From QHXW01 sp035280425 (lineage in GTDB: Bacteria > Acidobacteriota > Terriglobia > Bryobacterales > Bryobacteraceae): a stretch of DNA of 64,000 nt. Of the stretch, positions 1 through 8,420 are shown piece after piece; within the stretch, counting starts at the first letter, position 1; each line of letters opens with the position of its first letter. The notes under the pieces were generated by a model that did no database searches, was not told where the DNA came from, and worked only from the letters and a program-made list of their open reading frames with translations. The DNA lies in NCBI GenBank assembly GCA_035280425.1, contig DATEFW010000024.1, positions 248,001-312,000 of the forward strand. The letters run 5' to 3'. The translations under genes were made by a program, and so were the position numbers.

Positions 1-1566
1 TGCTACGCCCTGCTTGTCGCTGCTCTTTGGTTCGCGAAACAAAAGGCATTCTGCCTGGCGTGGGCGGGGTTGTGGCCTCTTTTTGTCGAATTCAAACACG
101 GGTTCATGCGTGAGCCGTCGCACGAATTCATTTTCTTCTTTTTTGTTCCGCTTCTATGCGGGGTTCTGGCTCTGAGCATGGACATCAAGCTAAAACAGAA
201 ATGGTACGTCACCGCCGCACTTATTTTATTGCTGGCCGCATGGTACAAAAGCGAGCCCGGCGTGCTTTCCTGGTCCGTTATAGCAAATGGTCGCGCCGGG
301 CTTCCCCGAGTTAAAGCGTTGGCCGATCTGTGGCATTGGGAGAAGGTACGCAATTCATTAGCATCGATCTCCAGTTACGCCACACGCGTTGATCGTCTTC
401 CGCCGGACTTACTAAATCGCATATCGAATCAGTCGATTGCGCTCTTTCCCCAAGAAGCTACATATGCCGCCGCCAATCCTATTAATTACCGGCCATTTCC
501 TATTTTTCAAACATATACTGTTTACACAGAGTATTTGGATCGTAGGAATGCCGAGTGTTTTAATAACTCAGCTACCGGACCTGAGTTAATACTCGCCGAG
601 TGGATCGCTTTGGAAGATCGACATCCGGTTCTCAGTGTGCCCGCCACGTTTACCGCTATGTACCGCAATTATGAATTTGACAGCGCGTATGGGGCGCGAT
701 TGCTTCTTCAGAGACGAAAATCCCCTCTGTTTGAGCGGCTGCGTCACGTGGGAGCAAGAGATTTGCGGATGGGCCAGCCGCTGGACTTGCCGCTCGACGA
801 ACATCCCTTGATTGCACGGATATTTTTGAAGCCTTCGATTGCGGGCCGCCTGCGGGCATTCTTGTTTCAGGTGCCGGAGTTAAACATGGTGCTCTGTTCC
901 GATGCGCCGCGTTGCGTTTTTTCCCGCATGCCGCCCGGCGTGCTGCCCGGCGGAGTGCCCATCAATTTTGTGCCCGAGGATCTCGCTGGTCTCGAGGCGC
1001 TCTTTCGAGGCGATCCCGGCGTCGAGCCCATGCATACGGTTGTCCTTTCCGGTCCCGGAGCGCCGTATTTCGAACCGGTAGTGCACGTCGAGCTGTTTGA
1101 CGCCCCGGACGTGAAACTGAATTTTGCAAAAACAGCGCCGCCCGGCTTGGGGTCGCGCATCGACCGTGGCCAGTTGGATTCATCGAAAATCGAGTCGCTC
1201 AATGGCGTTGGCGTGATAGGCATCTCGGAGCGCGAAACGGTTCAGGTCCCCGACCTCTCCGGGTTTCTCGACGTCGAGGGCTGGGCGGTTGATCCTGTCA
1301 GCGGGTGCCCGAGCGGCCCTGTTTATGCGGAGCTCGACGGCCAGCTCTATGCCACGGAAACCGGCAAGGTGCGTGGCGATATCGCCGCGCTTTTCGGGCA
1401 TCGCACCGGAACTGCCTGCGGCTTTGAATGGAAATTCCCTGCCTGGAAGCTGGGGACTGCGGCGCACACGTTGACCATTAAGATCTTGTCGACCTCCCAA
1501 AACGGCTACTGGGAGGGCCAGCGGATTCGATTTGCCATGACCAGCTCCGGCCAGGCCTCCCCGTAG
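1..1566 (+). CDS. Membrane protein with C-terminal beta domain, 5' end outside window
   Basis: The reading frame is open from the first base and ends at TAG 1564-1566, so about 521 residues of a longer protein are present. A TTG at 70 could be taken as a start, but the upstream codons encode a hydrophobic stretch, so I read the gene as entering from the left. At least three membrane segments lie in the first 90 residues, followed by a large soluble region. The last ~110 residues (around GFLDVEGWAVDPVSG) look like a small beta-sandwich module often attached to multi-spanning glycosyltransferase-like proteins. Function is not recognised; a GT39-like or polysaccharide-export membrane protein is a guess. 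No operon partner is visible downstream, since the next gene begins after an 86-bp gap. Confidence 0.65.
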   Translation, partial: CYALLVAALWFAKQKAFCLAWAGLWPLFVEFKHGFMREPSHEFIFFFFVPLLCGVLALSMDIKLKQKWYVTAALILLLAAWYKSEPGVLSWSVIANGRAGLPRVKALADLWHWEKVRNSLASISSYATRVDRLPPDLLNRISNQSIALFPQEATYAAANPINYRPFPIFQTYTVYTEYLDRRNAECFNNSATGPELILAEWIALEDRHPVLSVPATFTAMYRNYEFDSAYGARLLLQRRKSPLFERLRHVGARDLRMGQPLDLPLDEHPLIARIFLKPSIAGRLRAFLFQVPELNMVLCSDAPRCVFSRMPPGVLPGGVPINFVPEDLAGLEALFRGDPGVEPMHTVVLSGPGAPYFEPVVHVELFDAPDVKLNFAKTAPPGLGSRIDRGQLDSSKIESLNGVGVIGISERETVQVPDLSGFLDVEGWAVDPVSGCPSGPVYAELDGQLYATETGKVRGDIAALFGHRTGTACGFEWKFPAWKLGTAAHTLTIKILSTSQNGYWEGQRIRFAMTSSGQASP

Positions 1567-1652
1567 CCTTCATGAATTGCATCCTGTTACGTTGGTCCGA
1601 AATGTTACGATATTAAAAAGGTATTCTGTCCTTCTCGAAGGAGTTTTTTCCA

Positions 1653-2858
1653 ATGCATTCTCGCCGGAAATTTATCGGCCAGGTCGCCACGGGGATTGCC
1701 GGCGTGGCCACCGGAAGCGTCTTAAGCGCAAGCGACCGCATTCGCGTAGGCCTCATCGGCGCGGGCGATCGCGGCATGCAGCTCGTGCGCGAAGCCATCA
1801 CCTGCCCGAACGCGGAGGTCGTCGCTTTCGCCGATATCTACACCAAGCGCCTCGAGGAAGCGCAGAAAATCGTGCCTGCGGCCAAGACCTACCTCGATCA
1901 TCGCTACATTCTCGACGATAAGTCGATCGACGCCGTCTTTATCGCCACTCCGCAGCATCTGCATGCCGAGCATTTCATCGCGTCACTCGGCGCCGGCAAG
2001 CACGTGTACCAGGAAAAAACTATGGCGTTCAACGTGGACCATGCCAAGCGCATGCGGGCAGCATACAAAAATGCTCCCGGGCGCACAGTGCAAGTCGGGC
2101 ATCAATCGTGTTCCTCGGGACAGGTGATTGACGCCGTCATGTTCCTGGCTTCCGGCAATCTCGGCAAGATCACCGCGATTCATTCCCACATGTACCGCAA
2201 TACGCCGCATGGCAAGCCGCAGTGGTCACGCCCCGTGTACCCCGATATGACGCCCGAGCACATCATGTGGAAATCGTTCCTCGGCGCGGCCCCGCAGGTG
2301 CCCTTCGATCCCAACCGTTACGTGAACTGGCGCTTCTTCTGGGATTACTCCGGCGGCAACGTTTACGAAAACATGTGCCACCAGCTCGCCTTTTGGTACA
2401 AGGTCATGAACCTGCAGATTCCCAACGAGGTGAACATGGTGGGTGGCATTTATCTGTGGAAGGATGGCCGCGAAGTCCCGGACACCATGAATGTCGCGCT
2501 CGAACAGCCCGAAGAAATTCTCTTCACCTGGGATTCCGGTTTCGGCAACAACGAGCTCGGCTCAACCGAAGACGTGCTCGGCACCGACGGCACCATCGCG
2601 CGCGGCCAGCAGATTCGTTATCTGCCGCAAAAAGTCAACCGCCCACAAGGCACCGAGATGCTGGGCAACAACCGGACCGGCTCGAACGAAACCAAGGCCC
2701 ATATCCAGAACTTTCTCGATTGCACTCGCACCGGCGCTACGCCCAATTGCCCGTTCGAGGTCGGCTATCGCGTTTCGATCGCCTGCCGCATGGCCGTGGA
2801 CAGCTACCGGCAGGGGCGGACGCTCAAGTGGGATTCAGCGAAGGAAGAAGTGGTTTAG
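1653..2858 (+). CDS. Gfo/Idh/MocA family oxidoreductase with Tat signal
   Basis: 401 residues. The N-terminus MHSRRKFIGQ followed by a hydrophobic stretch is a twin-arginine export signal (RR at 4-5). A Rossmann nucleotide-binding site follows at 33-41 (GLIGAGDRG), and an EK pair at 121-122 sits where the family has its EKP motif. The C-terminal half is the mixed alpha/beta substrate domain. Members oxidise or reduce sugars and related compounds with NAD(P). Exported forms with a signal are numerous in Acidobacteria and Planctomycetes. The substrate cannot be told from sequence. A Shine-Dalgarno-like GAAGGAG lies about 10 bases before the ATG. Neighbours give no pathway hint. Confidence 0.88.
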   Translation: MHSRRKFIGQVATGIAGVATGSVLSASDRIRVGLIGAGDRGMQLVREAITCPNAEVVAFADIYTKRLEEAQKIVPAAKTYLDHRYILDDKSIDAVFIATPQHLHAEHFIASLGAGKHVYQEKTMAFNVDHAKRMRAAYKNAPGRTVQVGHQSCSSGQVIDAVMFLASGNLGKITAIHSHMYRNTPHGKPQWSRPVYPDMTPEHIMWKSFLGAAPQVPFDPNRYVNWRFFWDYSGGNVYENMCHQLAFWYKVMNLQIPNEVNMVGGIYLWKDGREVPDTMNVALEQPEEILFTWDSGFGNNELGSTEDVLGTDGTIARGQQIRYLPQKVNRPQGTEMLGNNRTGSNETKAHIQNFLDCTRTGATPNCPFEVGYRVSIACRMAVDSYRQGRTLKWDSAKEEVV

Positions 2859-3056
2859 CAAGCGCGTATTCCAACCAAACTAGCGCAGCCTTCGCCGGTG
2901 CCGATTTAGCGCGTGTTTCATGCGTGGCTTTCCAGGCGCAACTCAAGTTTCATCGCCTATGCACAGGCTCTTCCCGCAACCATTCCCTTATACTGGTTAC
3001 AGGCTTTGTGTTGACCCGCGCGTCACAACCCTCTGCCCGGAGCCGCCGCTAATCCC

Positions 3057-4199
3057 GTGGAATTCGAGTACACACCCGAACAGATCCACCTTCGCAAATC
3101 CGTACGCGAATTTGCCGAATCCGAAATCGCGCCCCACGTCATGGAGTGGGACGAAGAACAGATCTTCCCGCTCGAGGTCATCAAGAAACTCGGCAAGCTC
3201 GGCTACATGGGATCGATTTTTCCCGAGCAGTATGGCGGCGCGGGCCTGGGCTACATCGAGTACGCCATCATCATCGAAGAGCTGTCGCGCGTGGATGGCT
3301 CGGTAGGCATTATTGTCGCGGCTCACACCTCGCTTTGCAGCAATCACATTTATAAATCCGGCAACGAAGAGCAGAAGCTGCGCTATCTCGCAAAGCTCAC
3401 CGCGGGCGAATGGATCGGCTGCTGGTCTCTCACCGAGCCCGAGGCCGGCTCCGACGCCGCGGGCACCCGCACCACTGCCATGCGCCAGGGCGAATGCTGG
3501 GTGCTGAATGGTGCGAAAACCTTCACCACCAACGCGCACTATGCCGACGTCTGCGTCGCCATGGCGATGACCGACCGCGGCGCCGCGCAGCACGGCATCT
3601 CGGCGTTCATCATCGAAAAAGGCACGCCCGGTTTTCGCACCGGAAAAAAAGAAAACAAGCTGGGACTCCGCGCCAGCGCCACCGGCGAAGTGATTTTCGA
3701 AAATTGCCGTCTGCCCGCATCGCAACTCCTGGGCAGGCGCGGCGAAGGCTTTGTCGACAGCCTCAAAACGCTCGACGGTGGCCGCATCTCGATCGCCGCT
3801 CTCGCTCTCGGCATGGCGCAGGGCGCCTACGACGCCGCGCTCAAATATTCCAAGTTGCGCAAGCAGTTCGGCCGGCCGATTTCCGAATTTCAAGCCATCC
3901 AGCACAAGCTGGTCGATATGGCTACCGAAATCGACGCCGCGCGCCTGCTGATTTACCGCGCCGCCTGGATGCTCGATCAAGGCCGCCGCGTCACGCGCGA
4001 ATCCGCCATGGCCAAGCTGTTCGCCTCCGAGGCTGCCGTGCGCATCGCCAATGAAGCCGTGCAGATTCACGGTGGCTACGGCTTCATCAAGGATTATCCG
4101 GTCGAAAAGTTCTACCGCGATGTAAAACTCTGCACCATCGGGGAAGGCACCAGCGAAATCCAGCGCTTGGTGATCGCGCGACAATTGCTCAAGGACTGA
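3057..4199 (+). CDS. Acyl-CoA dehydrogenase
   Basis: 380 residues, normal length for the short/branched-chain acyl-CoA dehydrogenase family. It starts at GTG 3057 (MEFEYTPEQ), which matches the usual N-terminal helix. Visible motifs are the FAD/substrate stretch CWSLTEPEAGSDA (~122-135), the helix around YSKLRKQFGRPISEFQ, and IGEGTSEIQR near the end, whose Glu363 is in the position of the catalytic base. It oxidises acyl-CoA to enoyl-CoA and passes electrons to ETF. Its stop overlaps the start of the next gene by one base (TGATG), so it is translationally coupled to the MeaB-epimerase fusion. That coupling suggests a branched-chain substrate leading to propionyl/methylmalonyl-CoA. The exact chain specificity is not readable. 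Confidence 0.93.
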   Translation: MEFEYTPEQIHLRKSVREFAESEIAPHVMEWDEEQIFPLEVIKKLGKLGYMGSIFPEQYGGAGLGYIEYAIIIEELSRVDGSVGIIVAAHTSLCSNHIYKSGNEEQKLRYLAKLTAGEWIGCWSLTEPEAGSDAAGTRTTAMRQGECWVLNGAKTFTTNAHYADVCVAMAMTDRGAAQHGISAFIIEKGTPGFRTGKKENKLGLRASATGEVIFENCRLPASQLLGRRGEGFVDSLKTLDGGRISIAALALGMAQGAYDAALKYSKLRKQFGRPISEFQAIQHKLVDMATEIDAARLLIYRAAWMLDQGRRVTRESAMAKLFASEAAVRIANEAVQIHGGYGFIKDYPVEKFYRDVKLCTIGEGTSEIQRLVIARQLLKD

Positions 4200-5350
4200 T
4201 GCCGGACTGGGCTTCTCAAATCATCGGCGGCGACGTGCGCGCGCTCGCCCGCGCCGCGACGGCCATCGAGAATCGCGCGCCCGAAGCTGCCGGACTGTTG
4301 CGCGAGCTTGCTCCGAAAACAGGCCGTGCCGTCGTCATCGGCATCACCGGGCCGCCCGGAGCAGGCAAGAGCACGCTGGTCGATGCGCTCGCCCGCGCCA
4401 TCCGCCGCGAAGGAAGAACCGCCGGCATCATTGCCGTCGATCCCACCAGCCGCGTTTCCGGTGGCGCGATTTTAGGCGACCGCATCCGCATGCAGGCGCA
4501 TCACGGCGACCCCGGCGTCTTCATCCGCTCGATGGCCACGCGCGGCGCAGCCGGCGGTATAGCTCGCGCGACCGCCGACCTGGCGCTCCTTCTCGACGCG
4601 GCTGGCCGCGATTACGTCATCATCGAAACCGTTGGCGTCGGCCAGGATGAGGTCGCCATCGCCGGCGTTGCCGATCTCACCGTGCTCGTGCTCGTCCCCG
4701 GCATGGGCGATGACGTCCAGGCAATCAAGGCCGGCATCATGGAGATCGCCGATATTTTCGTGATCAACAAAGCCGATCACCCCGGCGCCGAGCGTGTCGA
4801 GCGCGAGATCGAAGGCGTGCTGGGCCTCTCGCACCGCGCCGATGGCTGGACTCCGCCCATCCTCCACACTGTCGCGACCGAAGAAAAAGGCATCGCGGAT
4901 TTGCTCGCGGCCATCCGGCGATTCCCGCGCAAAAAGAAGATTGCGCGCCCCGGCGAGTTCGCCATCGATCACCTCGGCATCGCGGTGAAATCCATTGAAG
5001 CTGCGCTCGGCTTTTACGAAGGGCAACTCGGCATGCAGGTCGTCACGCGCGAGACCGTTCCGCACGAAAAAGTGAACGTGGCCATGCTCCCCGCCGGCGG
5101 CCCGCGCATCGAGCTGCTCGAATCCGCCGAGCCAGATTCCGTGATTGCCCGCTTTCTCGCCAAGCGCGGCGAAGGCCTGCACCACGTCGCGCTGCGCGTC
5201 CCCGATCTGGCGGCCGCCCTCGATCGTCTCCGCGCAGCCGGCGCGCGTCTTCTCAACGAACCCCAAATCGGCGCCGGCGGCCACCGCTACGTTTTCGTAC
5301 ACCCGTCTTCGACCGGTGGCGTGCTGCTGGAGCTCATCGAAGACCGCTAG
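4199..5350 (+). CDS. MeaB-type GTPase fused to methylmalonyl-CoA epimerase
   Basis: 383 residues with two domains. Residues 1-245 are a MeaB/ArgK G3E GTPase: Walker A GPPGAGKST at 51-59, DPTS at 81-84, ETVGVGQDE at 143-151, NKAD at 190-193. MeaB loads and protects the B12 cofactor of methylmalonyl-CoA mutase. Residues 255-383 are a vicinal-oxygen-chelate methylmalonyl-CoA epimerase, beginning IDHLGIAV. H258, H329 and E378 fall at metal-ligand positions, and E305 is a candidate fourth ligand. Free-standing MeaB is usually about 310-330 residues; its C-terminal dimerisation segment appears to be missing here and replaced by the epimerase after a basic linker (KKK 245-247). The mutase subunits are not in this window. 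The gene is coupled to the acyl-CoA dehydrogenase upstream and converges with the next gene, with one base between the stops. Confidence 0.92.
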   Translation: MPDWASQIIGGDVRALARAATAIENRAPEAAGLLRELAPKTGRAVVIGITGPPGAGKSTLVDALARAIRREGRTAGIIAVDPTSRVSGGAILGDRIRMQAHHGDPGVFIRSMATRGAAGGIARATADLALLLDAAGRDYVIIETVGVGQDEVAIAGVADLTVLVLVPGMGDDVQAIKAGIMEIADIFVINKADHPGAERVEREIEGVLGLSHRADGWTPPILHTVATEEKGIADLLAAIRRFPRKKKIARPGEFAIDHLGIAVKSIEAALGFYEGQLGMQVVTRETVPHEKVNVAMLPAGGPRIELLESAEPDSVIARFLAKRGEGLHHVALRVPDLAAALDRLRAAGARLLNEPQIGAGGHRYVFVHPSSTGGVLLELIEDR

Positions 5351-5351
5351 G

Positions 5352-6137
5352 TCACTTCTTCCGCCGCGCGAACTTCAGCCCGCTCCAGTCCGCATCCACC
5401 GCGCAAACTTTGTAGTCCACCAGTCCCGCTGCGAGCCCCGCATCCCGCACATCGTTCTCGTTGAAATCCACTTTGAAGCGCCCGGCTTTTTTCGGATAAA
5501 CAATCCACATCGAACTGCCCTCCGGCAGCCGCGCGCTCATCAGGTCCGTCTCTTCCAGTTCCCTGAGCGAGCGCACGAACCAAAGCGTCAGCGCGGTTTG
5601 CCGGCTCATTCGCGTCTCGAGTCCCACGTTCTCCGGTAAATCCGCAAGCTGCTCCTCGAAACCTTCCGGCGCGCCGAGCAGCGCCACCTTCGTGTCCGGT
5701 TTGACGCCCAGCTTCTTCACCAGGCTCGACCCCGCGTACCGCTCCATGTGCGACATCGGTTTTACCGGGTCGCGCGGGGCGTTCTTCATCGCCCTCTCAA
5801 GCACGCGCGCGACGTTGGGCCACTCGCTAAACGCGGCATCCGGCAGCTCCCGCCGGATCGCACTGACTTTTTCTTCCGCTCCGCCCGCAAAAACAATCGG
5901 GAGGTGGCGCGTCGTCTTGCTCTGCCGCAACATCACGGCAACTTCGCGGCCGTGAGACGGCAGCCGGTCGAGATCGATCACCACCGCCTCAGGCATGTTC
6001 GCGCGGAACTGTCCGATCAAGCCGCTCGGGTTAAGCGGCGAGGCATCCACCCGCAGCCCCGGGCCTTTCAGCAGGCGCGCCCGCTCCTTGGCGAGTTCCG
6101 GTTTCCAGCAGATGAAACGCACCAGCGGCATCACCAC
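5352..6137 (-). CDS. DUF3052-like protein with degenerate receiver domain
   Basis: 261 residues. The first ~120 residues have the alternating hydrophobic pattern of a CheY-like receiver (FICWKPELAKERA, AVVIDLDRLP, LPIVFAGG), with an Asp in the strand where phosphorylation would occur but without the full acidic pocket. Residues ~130-261 match the DUF3052 pattern: YAGSSLVKKLGVKP, LLGAPEGFEEQL, WIVYPKKAG, and NDVRDAGLAAGLVDYKVCAVDADWSG near the end. DUF3052 has no established biochemical role. The gene is convergent with the MeaB fusion and divergent from mtnP, so it is a single-gene transcription unit. The receiver call is an inference; the DUF3052 call is firmer. Confidence 0.78.
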   Translation of the reverse strand: MVMPLVRFICWKPELAKERARLLKGPGLRVDASPLNPSGLIGQFRANMPEAVVIDLDRLPSHGREVAVMLRQSKTTRHLPIVFAGGAEEKVSAIRRELPDAAFSEWPNVARVLERAMKNAPRDPVKPMSHMERYAGSSLVKKLGVKPDTKVALLGAPEGFEEQLADLPENVGLETRMSRQTALTLWFVRSLRELEETDLMSARLPEGSSMWIVYPKKAGRFKVDFNENDVRDAGLAAGLVDYKVCAVDADWSGLKFARRKK

Positions 6138-6203
6138 AAAATATCAAAGTAAAATAGGCACTTTGTCGGCCCGGGACTCTCACGTCCTGCTGGAGGTTCA
6201 TTT

Positions 6204-7064
6204 TTGCAAGCGCTAATCGGCATCATCGGCGGCAGCGGTCTTTATTCCATGCCCGGCTTCGAAGCCCACGAGGAAGTCAGCCTGGACACACCCTGGGGCC
6301 GTCCGTCGGACCTCTACATCGTCGGCAACCTCGCCGGAAAAAGCGTTGCGTTTCTCGCACGCCACGGCCGCGGCCATCGGATTTCTCCATCGGAGCTGAA
6401 TTTCCGCGCCAATATCTACGGGATGAAATCGCTCGGCGTCCAGCGCATTCTCTCGCTCAGCGCCGTCGGTTCCCTCAAAGAAGAGCACCGCCCGCTCGAT
6501 TTCGTCATCCCCGATCAGTTCTTCGACCGCACCCGCGGCCGCGTCTCCACGTTCTTCGGCGAAGGTCTGGTCGCGCACATCAGCTTTGCCGACCCGGTCT
6601 GTCCCCAGCTTTCTGAAGTCGTCCACCAGGCCGCCCGCGCATCCGGCGTGACCACGAAAAAAGGAGGCACCTACCTCTGCATGGAAGGCCCGGCGTTTTC
6701 GACCAGAGCCGAATCCAACATCTATCGAAGCTGGGGCATGGACGTCATCGGCATGACCAATCTCCAGGAAGCCAAGCTCGCGCGCGAAGCCGAGATGTGT
6801 TACGTCACCGTCGCCATGGTCACCGATTACGACTGCTGGCATCCCGCGCACGATGCCGTCACCGTCTCCGACATCATTGCCAACCTGAATAAAAACGCCG
6901 AAAATGCGGCGAAAGTGGTGCGCGCGGCCGTGACTGCGATGCCCGCCGAGCGAACCTGTAAATGCGGGAGCGCGCTCGCCCATGCGCTCATTACCGATCG
7001 CAAGCTCGTTCCCGAAGCCACTCGCAAAAAACTGGAACTGCTCATTGGCAAGTATTTCGTGTAA
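6204..7064 (+). CDS. mtnP: S-methyl-5'-thioadenosine phosphorylase
   Basis: 286 residues, normal family length. It starts at TTG 6204, supported by GGAGG at 6192-6196 with a 7-base spacer. The N-terminal phosphate loop GIIGGSGLY, the HGRGH segment and the purine/ribose-binding stretch around CMEGPAFSTRAE and GMTNLQEAKLAREAE identify the MTAP/PNP class II family. The NLQEA/DCWH pattern fits methylthioadenosine rather than inosine as substrate. The enzyme splits methylthioadenosine from polyamine or related metabolism into adenine and 5-methylthioribose-1-phosphate. It overlaps the following GT9 gene by about 20 bases, suggesting one transcript. Confidence 0.93.
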   Translation: MQALIGIIGGSGLYSMPGFEAHEEVSLDTPWGRPSDLYIVGNLAGKSVAFLARHGRGHRISPSELNFRANIYGMKSLGVQRILSLSAVGSLKEEHRPLDFVIPDQFFDRTRGRVSTFFGEGLVAHISFADPVCPQLSEVVHQAARASGVTTKKGGTYLCMEGPAFSTRAESNIYRSWGMDVIGMTNLQEAKLAREAEMCYVTVAMVTDYDCWHPAHDAVTVSDIIANLNKNAENAAKVVRAAVTAMPAERTCKCGSALAHALITDRKLVPEATRKKLELLIGKYFV

Positions 7065-8265
7065 CGAACTCGCCGGCCGCCTGCTCGCGTGTTGCCTCAA
7101 CGGCGAGCACTGGCCGCCCGATCTGCTCGATCGGCTGCTCGCGCCCGATTGTGCCGATGCCCTGATTCGCATCGTCGTCGAGCGGCTGGCCGATCTGTTC
7201 GAGCCTCGCCTGTGCGATATCTATGCCGAGCTTTTCTCCGAAGCCATCGCCCGCTCGATACCTGAGCTAAATGCGGCCGATCTAATAGCGCGCTACCGCC
7301 GCATCCGCGCGCCGCGCCGCGTCCAAATTGAGCCTGCCACAGTATTCGTGCTCTCGCGCGTAACGCTCGGCGCAGACGTCGCCGTCACCAGCGTGCTGCT
7401 CGATGCGGCCAAGCGCCGCTTTCCGCGCGCGCGCATCGTGCTGGCCGGCGGCCGAAAATCCTGGGAGCTCTTCGCCGCCGATCCGCGTATCGATCACGCT
7501 TCAATTTCCTACCGCCGCACCGGCAGCCTGCGCGACCGCCTGGGCCCGTGGACCGATCTGCGCCAATTGCTCTCTCAACCGGACAGCATTGTCATCGATC
7601 CCGATTCGCGCCTCACCCAGCTCGGCCTGCTGCCCGTTTCGCCTGAAGAGGATTATTACTTCTTTGAAAGCCGCGCCTATGGTGGCGATGGCGACGATCC
7701 CTTGCCTGTTCTCACCGCGAGATGGGCCCGCGAAATCATGGACGTGGAAGACGCGGCTCCTTACATTGCGCCCGCCGAGCTGCCGGAAATCCCCGGCCGC
7801 CCTTTCGTTACGATGAGCCTGGGCGTCGGCGAAAATCCGGCCAAGCGCATCGCCGATCCGTTCGAACAGCAGCTCGTGGCCCACCTCGCCTCGCGCGCCG
7901 CGCATGTCTTGATCGATCAGGGCGCCGGCGGCGAAGAAGCCGAACGCGTCGAGCGCGCCGTCGCGAGCTCCAGGTCTGATCGCATTCGCCGCATTCACGG
8001 CTCCTTCGCCGCGTTCGCCTCCCTTATTGCGAGCAGCGATCTCTATATCGGCTACGACTCCGCCGGCCAGCACGTAGCCGCGGCATGCGGCGTCCCGCTT
8101 GTCTCGATTTTCACCGGCTTTGCTTCCCCGAGAATGCTCGCGCGCTGGCGGCCTTCGGGAAAAGGTCCAATGGAAGTGATTGCCGTAAGCGGCCCCGAGT
8201 CGCCTCTCGCGAGCACCGTAGCCGCGGTTGACAAACTCCTGGCCCGAGGCCCGCGGCGCGTTTAG
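7045..8265 (+). CDS. GT9-family (heptosyltransferase-like) glycosyltransferase
   Basis: About 406 residues. No ATG exists near the beginning. I chose TTG 7045, inside the end of mtnP, because the frame upstream of it merely shadows mtnP; the start is uncertain. Residues ~90-130 carry the FVLSRVTLGADVAVTSVLLDAA segment that resembles the 'RLGDIGD..L..P' opening of GT9 enzymes. The C-terminal half has YIGYDSAGQHVAAACGVPLVSIFTGF, the typical GT9 nucleotide-sugar loop. An N-terminal extension of ~80 residues precedes the catalytic fold. Such enzymes add heptose-like sugars to LPS or cell-surface glycans. The substrate is unknown. Confidence 0.75.
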   Translation: MASISCNELAGRLLACCLNGEHWPPDLLDRLLAPDCADALIRIVVERLADLFEPRLCDIYAELFSEAIARSIPELNAADLIARYRRIRAPRRVQIEPATVFVLSRVTLGADVAVTSVLLDAAKRRFPRARIVLAGGRKSWELFAADPRIDHASISYRRTGSLRDRLGPWTDLRQLLSQPDSIVIDPDSRLTQLGLLPVSPEEDYYFFESRAYGGDGDDPLPVLTARWAREIMDVEDAAPYIAPAELPEIPGRPFVTMSLGVGENPAKRIADPFEQQLVAHLASRAAHVLIDQGAGGEEAERVERAVASSRSDRIRRIHGSFAAFASLIASSDLYIGYDSAGQHVAAACGVPLVSIFTGFASPRMLARWRPSGKGPMEVIAVSGPESPLASTVAAVDKLLARGPRRV

Positions 8266-8420
8266 CGCCTCCCGTTGACCTTCCCATTCAGGGGCCGCTG
8301 CCGCAGCAGGTCAATCAGCTTTTCAAATTTCACGTCGGTTCTTCGCTGCTGCTCGGCCAGTTCGGCAATTTTGCCATCCGTGTGTTTCTGGGCTTCGCCG
8401 GCTCCTGATTTAGCAGAGCC
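8262..8420 (-). pseudogene. Possible remnant of a small coiled-coil protein
   Basis: Between the end of the GT9 gene and the membrane protein gene, the minus strand has an open stretch of 52 codons ending at TAA 8262-8264. It has no ATG or TTG; the only GTG comes late. The translation contains QKHTDGKIAELAEQQRRTDV and continues FEKLIDLLRQR, an amphipathic coiled-coil pattern seen at the C-terminus of many small acidobacterial proteins. It begins right after, and in the same frame as, the stop codon of the upstream membrane protein gene. It could be a broken gene end captured here, or chance. Confidence 0.3.

Noticed and set aside
2997..4184. 395-codon open frame antisense to the acyl-CoA dehydrogenase
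   Set aside because: It mirrors the real gene in a GC-rich sequence and has no family motif; the opposite strand is clearly the dehydrogenase.
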